NCBI GenBank assembly: GCA_022410635.1
Contig: JAJVDF010000134.1
Span: forward strand, 887,016 to 951,015
DNA: 64,000 nucleotides
Direction of reading: 5' to 3'
Source of the DNA: Tretioscincus oriximinensis
Lineage: Eukaryota; Chordata; Lepidosauria; Squamata; Gymnophthalmidae
The position numbers and the translations under genes are program-made. Below the pieces are notes generated by a model. That model saw nothing but the letters and a program-made list of their open reading frames with translations, searched no databases and was not told the DNA's origin. Positions 23,079-35,585 of the stretch are shown here, in pieces; position 1 is the first letter of the stretch, and each line of letters starts with the position of its first letter.

Positions 23079-24863
23079 AGGAGGCTGTATAAGGCACAAG
23101 GCAGGTTATAAGGCACCCCAGGAGCAACCTGCTATAAAGCTGCACCAAGACACAGTTTTTGGAGCTCAGCTTAAGCATCTTCCACTCTTTATATATAAGA
23201 CTTAACCTGGAGAACTTGATTGACGAAAGTGAACAAACTGACCAATCTTCATAGAAATAAGATAATAGTGACCTTTGTTTAAAACTGGCGGAACGATACA
23301 TTTTGTTTGCTTGTTTTATTGCGTATCTTTCTTGGAAATCCTTGTTGATTCTCTTGTCATAAACATGGCTTTGGATAAAATGCCAGGCATTTGTTGATCA
23401 GCGGCTTTGGGGGAATGGAAATAGAGAACTCTAAAGTTAATTAGCAAATCACTCTATTACTAGCAAATGACACTGATTTCTCCATTCTGGCAGAAAACTG
23501 GCACGTTACAAATGGAGAAATAGCACCATTACTTATGTGGCTGCTAACTTTCTAATCCCATAGAAGGAATTCATCAGTAGAAACCTGTTCATTAAATGGA
23601 AACAGGACACCATATTTATGTCAGTCATAACTGAAATTATGGAAAATGACTTATTAAATTTCACTTGGTTGCCAAGCAGTGCATTCATAAACTGAATGGA
23701 ACAATAGAAAGCAAGAATCAAGTCTGTAACTTTACTGCTGCTTCCCGCATTTATGTTCTAATTAAAGTGTCGGCACTAAGTCATGAGACACCGGGTTGCT
23801 TTTAAATGTGGCTTTTTGTTGTTCATGCTTTGATGTAAACTAATTCTGAAATCTACTTACCTTGTTCCCTTTTACAACAGTCATTTTCCTCATGATTTGG
23901 AGATCAGAACACTAATGATTCGCATATTGCTGCAGGCTTACTAATAAAGCAGGCAACATTTAAAAGTTAACTGTATAATGGTTCTCAGTGAAACACTAAA
24001 TGTTTGTGAAGATACAGATACAAACATTGCAGAGAGCCAAATTCTAAATAAATTAACAAATCCCTGCCATCATATATTGATGTATTACTTGTGAACCAAT
24101 TAAATGATAAATTGATATGGATTATATGATTGCACTATGTATAACAATGAAAGCTTAAGATTGTTTCTTGCTCAAATCTCTTACTTTGTTGCAAAGAACT
24201 AATGAATCTTGACAGTGTTACTATTTCTGAGAATAAAATGAAGGGTTAAAAAGTATAGTGCATCACCTAAGGAAGATTTCCATACAAACCATAAAAATAT
24301 GAAAACTCTGCTGCCATTCACTGTATGGTTGTGTGATGGTTAAGGGTGCCATAACCCAAGACTTCAAAACCAGGACACCCAAGCCTTTCTCTTTGCAATA
24401 ATCACTTAGCTACAGTAATAACATAACATGATACAAAAATGTTTATTTATAATGCCTTTTCCACCAAAGGGTGGAACAGAAATAAAAAAAATACAGTGTA
24501 ACATATTATAAAATGTATTGTAAAACATAAAACAATCAAATCCTACACTATAAAGCCCAAACAAGCTGGCAGACTGTGATGTCATTTTGCGTACGGTCCA
24601 CCAGCCTGTTTGTGCAGTCATAGTAGGAGGGCGATAGCCCTTCTGCCAGCAAAACTAGGGTTGTGTGAGGCCGGCAGGAATCTTGAATCTGCTCCAGCAC
24701 AGGAAAGTGTTGTCTCCGCTGACATCCGTGATGGTGGCAGTGGTGGCAGCATTGATTGCTGGACGCATGTCGACACCATCACCTGATGATTGGGTTGATA
24801 ACAGGAGCCAAAGGCCCCTGCAGGACAAAGCCCTAACCCTGCATTTTCCCTAAGCTAATCTCA
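23079..24863. other. AT-rich interval, no gene recognised
   Basis: Mostly AT-rich. At 24437-24480 TTTATTTATAATGCCTTTTC followed by a CACCAAAGGGTGG pattern resembles a SINE/LINE tail in minus orientation. From about 24590 the sequence becomes GC-richer and leads into the C-rich minisatellite. Confidence 0.45.
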
Positions 24864-25325
24864 TTGACCACCCATCCACCCCCAACATTGCATTGTATCC
24901 TCCTGTCCTACCCCCCAAACCAATCACCACCCAACTACCCTCTCACACTGCCTTGCATCCCCCTCTCCTACCCCCAACCCATTCAGCAGCCATCCACCCC
25001 TCCTGTGGCCCTGCACACTCCTCTGCTACCCCCAAAACAATCACCACCTATCCACCTTCTACCACTGCCCTTCATCCTCCTCCCCTACCCCCAACCCATT
25101 CAGCACATGTTCACCCCTACTGCCACCTGGCACCCTCCTCACCTACCCCCAATAAATTTACCTGTTGTTCAGCCCCTGCCGCATACCTGAACCTTCTTCC
25201 CAACCCCCCCAACCCATTCACTACCCATCCCAGCACACTTCTCCCTCTTATGCTATCACCCCTTCCTCAACCCATCCTACACTACCCCCGAAACCATTGC
25301 CCACCATCCTCCTGCATCTTACTTT
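24864..25325. repeat. C-rich, almost G-free minisatellite (about 57-bp units)
   Basis: Recurring blocks follow the order CCTACCCCCAACCCATTCA, a spacer of about ten bases, CCATCCACCCC, a TGCC/TGGC word, then CCTCCTC. The plus strand has very few guanines over about 460 bp, so the complementary strand is strongly G-rich. The 169-codon Pro/Thr/His-rich frame across it is a product of the repeat and not a gene. Confidence 0.8.
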
Positions 25326-25679
25326 TCACCCCATTGGGAGCTAGCCTGCCGGAACAGCACCACAAAGTTGGTGCTCCTTCCATGGAGTCATCGATTAGAT
25401 GAGGAGCAGTAGAGTTTTAACTTCTTAGGATGGACTGGATGTCCACTCTAGGCAGGAAAAATATGACTGCTTAGGGAGGGGAGGTGGGAGTGACAGTAAA
25501 GGAAATAAGGAATAGAAGCATGGAGTGAGAGGAGAAAGGAACGGACAGAATTAAGGTCCAGGGGTCAGAAAGAACAAAACAGGGATCTTGGAGAGAAAGA
25601 ATAGGAGCTGATTACTAAGGTATAATCTGTTACTTTACTATAATCTGTTACTATAATCAAGATGAGAAATAACTAACGT
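25326..25679. other. Purine-rich flank, no gene recognised
   Basis: From about 25440 the plus strand becomes rich in A and G (GGGAGGGGAGGTGGGAG and similar), the opposite skew to the neighbouring C-rich array. A short imperfect duplication, TATAATCTGTTACT, occurs near 25620 and 25638. Confidence 0.5.
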
Positions 25680-26230
25680 TTGAACCAGCATTTGTGCTGT
25701 CTATAGTGTTAAGAGGTTCCTTATCTTGTGGATATTAGCCAGGCACAAATTACAAGTTCTGGCTGTTGATTCAATGAAGGTTCACAGGCTTCATTGACCA
25801 TCTATTTGTACCTAAAGGTTTCTGGATGATGAAGCGGGATTCAGAATTGATCCTGAACCTGGATTTGGGGAGATGGCAATTGGGGCTTTTATATGGTCTG
25901 GTATGAAAATGAGAATTTTCATTTTGGCTGTGTTTAGTTTTGGAGTAGCCAATTTGAGATTTTGGATAGATAATTAGAAACTGATTCCCAGTTTGCCAAT
26001 TCAGGAGAACTAAAGCTTTTAAAGATTTGAATATCATTGATATACATATGGTATTGAATGGCAACAGAGACAGTGAGAAAAGAAAAGGGGCTCCTTGTGG
26101 TATTCCAATAGGAAATGGGAAGGAACCTGGTTGTGTGTCTTGAAAACAAACTGAAAAAAGAACTGTGAGGAAGGATCTGAACTATGAAAGAGAAGTACTC
26201 ATTAATGTAGATATTTATCAATTTCTCCTG
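25680..26230 (-). pseudogene. L2/CR1-like LINE reverse-transcriptase fragment
   Basis: On the minus strand, with frame breaks, the order is GIPQGAPFSF (near 26100), then the catalytic-box position YHMYINDIQIF (near 26050) where active LINEs have YADD, then ISNWLLQNKLK, LNTAKMKILIF and RNLGVQID (near 25815). This is the palm-to-thumb order of L2/CR1-type reverse transcriptases. The A-to-I change in the YADD box and the frame breaks show a dead copy. Confidence 0.75.
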
Positions 26231-27550
26231 TCATTTAAGATGCCTTCAATCATAACCTATAGAATCTTTTAAAATAAACAAACAAAAAAATGTGCATTCT
26301 GCACTTGGATCTTTAATGTATTTCTTGTTTGGCCAATAGCAAAAGCTACATCTCTCATGCTGAAATATTGTTCTCCCCCCCACCCTTTCATCTTCAAAAC
26401 ACTTCAGCAAATATTTCCTTTCTTTTTTTCTTTCCCCCCTTTAAAATAATCATTTTTATTATACTTCCTAGTTTTTCCTCTTTTTATGGTTCTTTACTTT
26501 AAATTCCTTTATGATTCCAGTGTTCTTTACTTTAAATGAAGTGTTATTACCACTGGATTAAAGACAGAACCGGTACACCCAGTAGGATATATCTTTATTT
26601 GTTTCATATAATTCTTAAATTTATTTTTTCAATCACAATGTAGTTTATTTGCTTCCAAGTTTTATCTTCTGGGCTATTCCCAGTATATACCCTTCTATTT
26701 GGTTATTGAAGCATGGTATTGAGTAGGGAGATTCTGTTCTCCTAGTTGAATTTTGGCTCCTGTAGACCATATTTTTCTGTGCAGATTATTTTTTCATACT
26801 TTTTTAAATGTAGTCCTCCCAGAATAATTAGTATATGGAGCTTGTCCATTAAATTCAACTAGACCTGTTTCTGAATTGAAGGTAATTGGCATACACTTTC
26901 AATTACTCATACTCAAGCAGAATGCAATCAACCATCAAGCAGGGATGCAGGAAGAAATACATTTAGTACAGAATAAATCCCAGGAAATTTAATAGCTCCT
27001 GTTTTTTTGTTTTTGTTTTTACTAGGGGAACTGTATGTGTAGTCATTTTTTATTCTATGAAGAAAGCAAAGCAACCTTTGTTTCTTATACTGGGATTTGT
27101 TTTCATTTTCTTCTCTACGTCTTGATTGTATGCGTGTGAGTGTGTGTGTGTGTGTGAGAGAGAGAGATATGTAATCTACATGCTTCTGTTTTCCTTTTTT
27201 ATTGTCGACAACTAAACAAAATTAGTCCTGATTGCAATGCTTTCAATTTTAGGATTATGCAATACATAATAAAAAGAAAACGAAATAAACAGTTAATTTA
27301 AAAGATTTTAATAAAAACTTTTTACAAAGATTTAAATTAATATCGATTGACTAATCCATCAATTAGCCTGTTACTTCATGCAACTTAATGAAATATATCA
27401 ATAGATTGTATTAAATGAAAATTGTATATTTTGTACAACTTCTAAACAAGTACCCATTTGGTCTATTCCAAGGCAAAACAGATTAATCGAACAATTGTTC
27501 ATGTTTGGTTTCAAATTTCAAGGACAAAATCACATCAAACGTGAACTGTT
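26231..27550. other. T-rich interval with a GT/GA microsatellite
   Basis: No gene is recognised. A compound (GT)n(GA)n microsatellite lies at about 27131-27168. C-tract plus T-rich sequence near 26375-26480 resembles reptile L1 3' UTR in minus orientation, but this is not firm. A short phrase, GTTCTTTACTTTAAAT, is repeated near 26490 and 26522. Confidence 0.45.
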
Positions 27551-27860
27551 TGATAAAATCACTTTTATTTATTATTTATTTATTTACATTTCAATACCAT
27601 CCTATACCCAAAGGTCTCAGGATGGTTTACAGTAACATATTAAAACATATTAACATGTTAAAAAACAGCAGCATCTAAAAATAGGGAAGGTCAGTTTTCC
27701 CAGCCAAAAGCCAGGACAAATGGGATCGCTAGAACTCCATGGCTAGGAAGTTTAATTGAGGTTCAGAAGATCGATCCAAATGCATCGTTCCAAATGCAGG
27801 CTACTTCTTCTGGAGCAATCCAGCTGTTAGAACTTCTCTAACCAGTCCTGGGTCTACTGA
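27551..27860 (-). mobile_element. L2-like LINE 3' UTR and tail
   Basis: TTTATTTATTATTTATTTATT leads into ..ATACC.TCCTATACCCAAAGGTCTCAGGATGGTTTACA, the reverse complement of a reptile LINE tail of the form TGTAAAC..CTGAGACC..GGTAT..AAAT(TAAA)n. A degraded 3' UTR continues to about 27860. The tail matches those at 3135 and 35700. Confidence 0.55.
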
Positions 27861-29680
27861 TCAAAACAGGAAAAATAAATGTGGAAATGTCAGGAGATTA
27901 TGATTGACAACTCACATAGTACATTTTTAAGTTTAAAGGGGCCTGTAGGAAAAAACAAATCATTTGCCCATCTTTGTTTATTTAAACAAAGGTTTATGTC
28001 ATGTGTAAGAGACCACTTCTTCCTCTCACACTGCTCCCATGCATTTGAAGTCTATCATAAAGAATGTGCAGACCTTCCTAATTTTGGAGATTCAAGAGTG
28101 TTTCATGGGATAAGGAAGAAGATACTGTAGATGATATTAGAAATGTTAATGAAAATCCAAGTAAGATAACAAGGTTTCAATTAAATAGTATCTGAGTGTG
28201 TGTGCGTGTGTAATCAACTATTGATACCAGATCAAAAAATATGAAAGCAGGACTGAATTATCAAAAAAATGGACAAAGGAAGAATTTAAACTTTTAAAAT
28301 AAGCTGAGGCTCATGGAGGCCCCAAGGAAGACTACCAGATATTCCCCCACCCTCTAAAACTATGGACAAGGGTATCAAAATATAAACATGCCCTATATGT
28401 CATATTTTCACCAAATATTATAAACAATTTTAAATTAACATGATAAATCACTTCCAGGTTTGCCTGTGAGTAGGACAATTTGATCAAATTTTTGAAAGCA
28501 CTGAAATCATTAGAAAACATTTTGAAAACTTGAGATCCCAGGTGCCTTCTGACTCATTTTGTGTGTTTGACAATGATCGTTTTAATAAAAATGTTCTTTG
28601 TATTTTTGGACTAGTTCTACTGGCAAAATTCTATTGTTGCTATGGGATGCTGATTTGCATCTGGGTTGACTACAACTTATGGATAAATTTGAAAAGTATC
28701 TCATTTTACGCAAGGATCATTTTGCAGAATACATTTTGTATGGAAAAGATTCCTGGATATCAGAAAGCTCTTTGGAAAGGGCACGAGATGTTACTTTTGG
28801 ATTTTGTGGCTTTTGGAATGATTTGCATCGCATCACTAGTCTAATATATAATATGTTGTTTGCACCATTAATTTATATATTCCGGTTTCCATAAAGTGAG
28901 GTTCTTTCATTTGGTATCTTTCATTTCTTGTTGTGAAGGCATACAGAATGCAACAGGAGATGTTATATATACCCTTGTTGATACTGTGTTTGTACAGGGA
29001 CACTATTCTGAAATACTGGAGGACATACCTGGATGTGAATAAGTCTATTTTTGGACACAAAGGGGACAAATATATGCTCATTAGAGTATCTGTGCAACCT
29101 CTGAAGATACAATCTATACAAGTATGAATAGATCAATTTCCATGTAGCCGTTTTTACTGCCTGGGATGCAGCTGTTAAGATTTGGCTCTGGCACATTTTT
29201 TTAATAGCTATCATAGCAGTGTGTTGCCAAGTTGCATTTGAGCCTTTATTTCAAAGGCCGAGAATAGTGCCACATCAGTATTGTGATAATATTGATCACA
29301 AAGTGAAAGTGGAGATGAATGATCAATGCCACCTTGCATTGTGGAGATGTTGAAAAGAGCAGAAAGGGGATTTGAGCAGAAAGGAAGGACAAAGGTTGTA
29401 TGAAGAAAGAAAAGGCTCAACACAGCAACCTCTCCATACACATTTTTTGGGAATGTCCTCAGCTGGCTATTGGCTTGAGGGATTTTCCATTCCTCTCTCC
29501 CCCGAAAGAAGGATGGCACCTTGCAAAAATAATCTGCTTTAGATTCATAGGTAAAAGAAATGAGACCTAGTCACTAAAATTTGTGATGCCTTGCCAAAAC
29601 ATGGATGTAGATTCAGATGAACAGATCAGAGCTAAAGCTAAGTCAGAAGAGATAGTTTCAGAAGAGGCCGAGTTGGAATG
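27861..29680. other. No gene recognised
   Basis: Frames of up to 104 codons (28530-28844, 29211-29519) have no recognisable domain and overlap frames on the other strand. The GT-rich patch near 28195-28211 is a short microsatellite. Confidence 0.45.
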
Positions 29681-29684
29681 CCAG

Positions 29685-29850
29685 TTGAAGAAGCAGAAGA
29701 AGCAGAAGAAGCAGAAGAAGCAGAAGAAGCAGAAGCAGCAAAAGCAGCAGAAGCAGAAGCAGAAGGAGAAGAAGCAGAAGAAGCAGAAGAAGCAGAAGCA
29801 GCAAAAGCAGCAGAAGCAGAAGCAGAAGAAAAAGAAGAAGAAGAAGAATC
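29685..29850. repeat. (AGAAGC)n compound microsatellite with internal duplication
   Basis: About 165 bp of AGA/AGC/AAG triplets, on one strand only purine plus C. A mixed block containing CAGCAAAAGCAGCAGAAGC occurs twice, about 64-66 bp apart, so a complex unit was duplicated as a whole. All three forward frames translate to low-complexity K/Q, E/A or R/S runs; the 138-codon frame at 29583-29999 is explained by this. The tract directly abuts the 3' end of a minus-strand SINE and probably grew from its tail. Confidence 0.88.
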
Positions 29851-29852
29851 AA

Positions 29853-30124
29853 CTTTTTATACCCTGCTCTTTTCCTGAGTGGGTTACAGGGTTAATTTTT
29901 GCCCAAAGGCTTACATCTTTTTCTATGTTCCCCATCAAGTTGTTGATGGTACTCATTTATCTAATTGAAATGAAGATTACAAATTTGCATCTCTTTTGAA
30001 TAGCTGAGTTGGCTAAAGCTCCAGGCTAGTGGAAGACACTTGCCCCTCCCCATGTCCGAGACAGGACTTTGAAACCTGATCTCCCAGATGAAAGACTGTC
30101 TCCTTAGCGACTGAGCCATTTGTG
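29853..30124 (-). mobile_element. tRNA-derived SINE, most complete copy
   Basis: Read on the minus strand, the head has an A-box-like TGGCTCAGTCGCTAAGG (30118-30102) and a B-box-like GGTTTCAAAGTCC (30076-30064), spaced as in internal pol III promoters. A tRNA-unrelated body follows, then a 3' end next to the microsatellite. Body landmarks on the plus strand are ATACCCTGCTCTTTTC, TTTTTGCCCAAAGGCTTACA and GGTACTCATTTATCTAATTG, shared with copies at 16940, 57908 and 63838. SINEs of this kind rely on a partner LINE for movement. Sauria-type or Squam-type SINEs are candidates, but I cannot decide from memory. Confidence 0.72.
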
Positions 30125-32821
30125 CCAGTTGACCAGGAGTCTGATTGTGCAGAAGATACAAGCCAACATAAGCTGGTGATGAAGTATCAGTGTGATATGG
30201 TCCTCCTCTAGAGACTGCGAGAGACTGCGAGAGTTGCTAAAGGGTGCCCCTCCCCTGACAGGGAAGAGCAAGCATGCCTGCTTCTTAAGGAGTAAGCATG
30301 CACTGCCACTCTGCTGAAAACATACTTGTTATTCCCTTTGCAGTTAACCAGCTCAGTGAAATCCTGACCTTGGCTTGCATTTTCTCGCTTCGTTGTTGTC
30401 TTTTGCCCTCGGATATTGTTGACTCGGTGTGTATGATTCTTGGCCTGTATGACCACTCTAACATCTTGGTGATTCTAACATGGGTATTTTGGCTATAGAC
30501 TTGGAAGTTTTTCCAAGACACGCCCAACTCTGTCAGCCCATAGAGCTTCTGTTTGCTATTTGTGGCTTCTACTACAGTTACCGCATTTTGTGTTGGGCAG
30601 CAGTTAATCTGGGCTGCCTGCCAGTGTACACAACAAAAGTGGCTTGAGCCCATTTACACTTTCTGCCCCTAATCTGGAACAGAAATATTTATTCCTGGGG
30701 GAATGTCAAAGGCCGGAAACACTCCATCCAACCAGTGTTTCTCAGCAACCATTCTCTGAAAGTAAGCAGAAAAAAAGCCCTAGATCTTTTGGATGGGCTC
30801 TGTTTGTTGTGCAGTTGTTGCAAAGTAATACTGTACTATAGTGTTTTATGAATGGATTTGGGCTATTTCCTCCTTATGTAGCTCCAAAACATGTTTATAA
30901 CAATGAAAAACATCCAGTAATGTACACCAAAAGATTATTGACAGAGATTATTTGGCAATTACCAAGATTAGGACCCAGGGAAAGATTATATAAACAACCA
31001 CATTTTCCCAAAATATCTAAATTCTGTCATAGTTGCCAAGGTCAGGCTTCATATAGAAGAATGTTTTAGATGTTTTGGACCATTACTGAGACAGTCTACT
31101 TTAAGAGGTGTAATTTTCTACATTTGATAAAGAGCATTTCCCTGAAAACAGAGAAGAAAGTGAAGAACAGGAGAAGGAGAATCCTAGCATCTATTTCCTT
31201 TTTCCAAGCACACAGAGTGGGTCGTGCTATCTAAACTAATGATCAAATAAACTCTAAACTTGTGTGTGGGGGGGAACTGAGAACTCTGAAAATGTTGTGT
31301 CTGGTTTATAGACCTGAGTATTTTCCACAGCACAATACCATTAAGTCTATTTTCTATTGACATTTTAATAGGAAGTGTACCTGTACTAATGTAATTTAAT
31401 GGATGCTTCTGCAATGTTTTGAATGCAGCAATTCACAATTTGTTACTTGCGTCAAGGTCCTTCAGTTGAGAGTGGGCTGTTTAATTTCTTTTACAGCTAC
31501 ATAAGTAATATTAACAATGTCAGCTCTCAAGTCCTCCCTTCATATTTTACAACAAAGACATACATTTTTGTTGCTCTGTGTCCTTGATTCCCCATTTTCT
31601 AATCTGTGATTTATGCAATGCTAAAAAAGAAAAAAGGTCTGTATTTCTGTGCATTCAAATCTTCATTATTAGTAATGGATTCATTTTCAGTTTCATCTCT
31701 ATTCAGCTCATCTGTAAAGACAAAATTATATTCTGATGCATTCAGAAGCAATTGATTCCTTCCATTTATGACTCTGAGAACAAAAAAAGTATTCTTTTTC
31801 ACATACAACAGTGGGCTTTGGAAAAGGGAGAGGAGAAGCATATTTCAACAAATTGGATCGGATTTGCAATAGTGAAGTGATACTATATGGCCAGTAGTAT
31901 CCTATGGAATTAGACAAAAATAACTTTTTAATCAGGTCTTTAAATTATTCTGTGATTATCTCTTATTTTGGCCTGGAAACATTTATCTTCTCTCTCTCTC
32001 ATTCTCTCCCTCAGTCTTTCCACATGTATGAGTAACTTCATCTGTTAGGCTATGTGCACAAAAGTTTTCCCAAACAGCATTGTATGGTCCTCAAGATGCC
32101 TCAGCTCCATGGGACAATGATACTTTCATTATCCTCCTGGGATCCACCTGGAAAAAGCTCCCTTGTTGCAAAATAAACAGATAGCTGATGTTCTCCAACA
32201 TCAGCACAAAAATACTGCATGTGCAGGTCTGGTGCGTGATGCTGCCAGATGGGACTTGGCAATGCTGCAAGTAGACACCAGCCAGCCAGGATTGCAGAGC
32301 GTAGCTGTTTGACAAGTGTGGTATCAACTGCCTAGCCCTTCGTATGGAACCCTCTCACCAGCAACACACAGTTTTTGGAGGCGAGTATGCATGGTTAGGT
32401 GATTGGGTTATGCCAGGTTTTCACCCTCTGTCATATGCATGGGGACTTAGAGGGTGGAAAGTGGCTAGTGTCCCAAATGTTTGGAACAAATGTTTCTGCT
32501 TGGACTTTATAACTTGGAATAGATACCTGCTATCTGCATTCTGGTACAGATAATAAGAATTCTACTGCATTCCGCATGAGCACACAGATAATCGGCCCCT
32601 ATTTCAGGATGTATTTTCCAACGCAAAAAGGAGCTAAGGTATCTTGGGGTTAAATATACTGAACGCATTAAAAAAAAAACTTTCATGTTATCACTTTTCT
32701 GGCCTTTGAATCCTTTTACACATTTTCTCTCCTTGAAGTGCTGCTTGATTGTTTTATTTTGTCTTTTTATTTCAGTAATAGTAAATTACTGTACCTACAG
32801 GAAAATTACATAAAGACAATC
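30125..32821. other. No gene recognised; possible MITE at 32047-32600
   Basis: No domain-bearing frame. A short GAGACTGCGA direct repeat lies at 30211-30231. From 32047, GGCTATGTGCACAAAAG resembles the left ends of the foldback group, and CATGAGCACACAG near 32575 could be a decayed right end. This is too weak to call a feature on its own. Confidence 0.4.
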
Positions 32822-34690
32822 TTTTTTGGTTGATTTTTTAAAATATATTTTTATTGTTTTCCACATTTACTAAAAAGGGACAGTACGAGCAATTAACAAT
32901 AAAGCACCTCCCCCCCACCCCCCAGGAGGAGCTGTAGGAAAACTTGTTACTGATTTATAATAATTTTAGATCGGAGATCATGGCAATCATGTGGGACAAG
33001 ATCAAATTTCTATTGCTTGTAACACCAACAGCGATAAGGTGCCTTCAATTATCTTCCCATGAATCATGGAATAAAATACATATTAACCACAGCCTCTTTT
33101 GTCCAATTACATCAAACAATAGTGTCTCTACTAAGTAGTCATACCAGACTCTGCTCATCCATGCCAGTATAGAGAAGAAAGAACTCCATGTGGGCCATTT
33201 GGGAAGGAGTTCTATACCATCTTGTGAGGATCTCCTCTGAAGGTTCTTTGAACTTGGTATATTTGGTTGTATTAATACCCGTTATCCGTGTTGCCCAATC
33301 TGCATTGGATAATACTATTCTTCTTGCCATTTATTATGTAGGAGAGATTGGCTATTATAATTGATATTGACCAGGATCAAGTATAAATTGCCAATTAAGT
33401 GAGAATTCCCTTTTATTTTTATTTTTTTTGTCAATTATTTAGAGATCATAGTTGAAGTAAGGTTTTAGTAGTGCCCTGGTTATTGAACAGCTCTTTTAAT
33501 TTTTTGATAAGTAAGCCATCCAGGTACCTTGCAAAGTTAAGTTTCCCCATTGAGTTCATAATTTTGATGGGGGCTGTATGGTAAAAAGAAGGAGTTATTT
33601 TATAATATAATGACTTCTATGTATGCCAGATAGCCTGCAAAGGTGAGAGCCAAAGATCTGATTTCCTTTTTTCTACCTTATCTAACATAAATGATACATG
33701 TTCCATTCTGTTGAGCTTCCTCTTGATTCTCACTGTTTTTTGGATATCAAGATATTCTAAATCAATTAGCTTTAGTAGCTGAATTGATTGATAATAGGTT
33801 GTAAGGCAAGGGGAAAAAGAAATTCCTGTTTGAGATTCTCCTTGTTTTTTCTTTGAGTGCCCAGTTTTTGATATCCTTCTCCCAAGTTTTTAGCATTTGA
33901 GAAAGGATAACTCCTGGGACAGTTTGAAACAGAAATAATAACCTGGGCAAGATCCTCATTTTTATTGCCCTAAATTTACTTAATATATTCCATTTATCAT
34001 GGGGCCACCCATTAATCAATTTCTTTATTTTTTTTCCAGACTGGTTTGTTATTTTAACTCCCACGTATGTTAATTTTTTTTACTCCTGATCTATGTTCAA
34101 GTAAACTTGTGGATTTCCTGTCTTTCCATTCTAGGGATATTGACCAGGATTATTTCAGACTTATCCATATTGTTCTTTAATCCTGAAAGGATTTTGAATT
34201 ATTTAATTCCATTAATCAAATGAGGAAAATTATTCAATGAGTTATCTGTTATTACTAAGGCATCATCTGCATATAGGTTGAGTTTGATAGTTTTATTACC
34301 CATTCTATTGTTGGTAATATTTGGTTAATTTCTAATTTGGGGTGCAAGAGGTTCCATTGCCATTAAAAATATCAATGGAGACAATGGATAGCCCTGCTTT
34401 ACAGCATTACATATTTTTATTTTATCAGACAAAACTTGATTGAATCTTATTCTGGCATAGTTATTATCATAAAGATTATTAATAATTTTAATAAAAATTC
34501 TCCCACAATTGAGTTTTGGGCATAATCGGGAGAGAGATTTGTGACTAGCCAAATTGAAGGCTTTATAGATATCTAATTTTATTAAAGCTAATTTCCTATT
34601 ATGTTTTTGAGTGTGAAAGAGAATATTCCTTGTAGTTCTAATAGGGTCCACTATCTTGATTGCTTTCTTGAATGAAGGAAGAAGGTGTGA
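32822..34690 (-). pseudogene. L1-like LINE, RT to 3' UTR
   Basis: On the minus strand, from 34651 leftward, the frame reads ALIKLDIYKAFNLASHKSL and later AVKQGYPLSPLIFLMAMEP, both hallmark L1 reverse-transcriptase blocks. The catalytic box YADDA follows near 34270. After frame breaks, 34064-33762 gives KWNILSKFRAIKMRILPRL then LFLFQT, the conserved post-RT region. The 3' UTR ends in a C-tract (sense G-tract) near 32910 and a T-rich end (sense A-rich) near 32825. The element is 5'-truncated at about 34690. Stops and frameshifts make it inactive, but it is better preserved than the plus-strand copy at 18.7 kb. Confidence 0.85.
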
Positions 34691-35585
34691 GATGAATCAA
34701 AACAAATTTCCACATTCACGTCCATTTTCTACGATGGTACATCTTGCCAAAATATCCCATGATGGCACAGGTTGCTTCTGAAACATATAGGGTTATCTCT
34801 GTTTGAATGGACCATCTTCCTTTATCCTTAAGCAGTGGCTCCAAAGAACTAACTTCACCCCTTGTTTTAAGTGACAGTGCATCATGTCATTCATTATTAC
34901 ATGATTGCTGCTGGAGCAGGACAGAGGTGTTCATTAGTATTCTGTCACAACCTGTCATTCATTAAGTAAATCATTCCATGATAGGATAGTTTGCTGTTGG
35001 ATCAGCAGAAGTATGTTTCACAGCAGCTCTGACTGCTAGCTTCTCAGAGGCAGTGTTTCATTCCTGACATTTGCTACTTCTGTGAAGGTTCATTTTGCCT
35101 GGTTACTTATAATATTACAGCCTACAGCTGCCTATGCCCTTTTTGCATCCCAACATATGGGTTTTGGTACTGTTGTCAAATTTCTTTGGGGAGAATAAGA
35201 CATCATTTTGGCCTCTTATCCTGACTTTCAGCTCTCTCTTGCTTCAATATGATTGAGACTTGCCATCATTTATAATAGTATGCAAATGCAGTGGACAAGT
35301 TGATGATGTAGGTAGGAAAAATGGAAAGCCATCCCAGTGTAGCAGCAGAAACTTGAAACCATCAACCCCCACCCTGCCTCAGCAAATGATCTTTCTATTG
35401 TGATTCATAAAAGTGATGATCAGATAATCTAGTTCTTAGTTTTTTGTTGCTTTGTTTTATTTGTTTTTTATTTATTTATTCATTCTTATACAACACCTTT
35501 GCAGAAGCCGTGCTGGGTTTCATTCAGCAATGCATGCATATCCCAACACCTTTCTGAGTTTTCATCTCGATTTCCTCTCATCTCA
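34691..35585. other. No gene recognised
   Basis: Moderately AT-rich with no long open frame. A T-rich TTTATTTATTTATTCATTC word at about 35466 may be the tail of another degraded LINE or SINE in minus orientation. Confidence 0.45.

Noticed and set aside
24893..25402. 169-codon Pro/Thr/His-rich frame
   Set aside because: A product of the C-rich minisatellite, which lacks stop codons because it lacks G and has few A-T words; no start context or domain.
29583..29999. 138-codon frame with K/Q-rich repeats
   Set aside because: The repetitive part is the (AGAAGC)n microsatellite; all three forward frames are open through it and the rest overlaps a SINE.
30064..30118. Functional tRNA gene
   Set aside because: A- and B-box-like words are present but the cloverleaf is not intact and the unit continues into a SINE body found in other copies.
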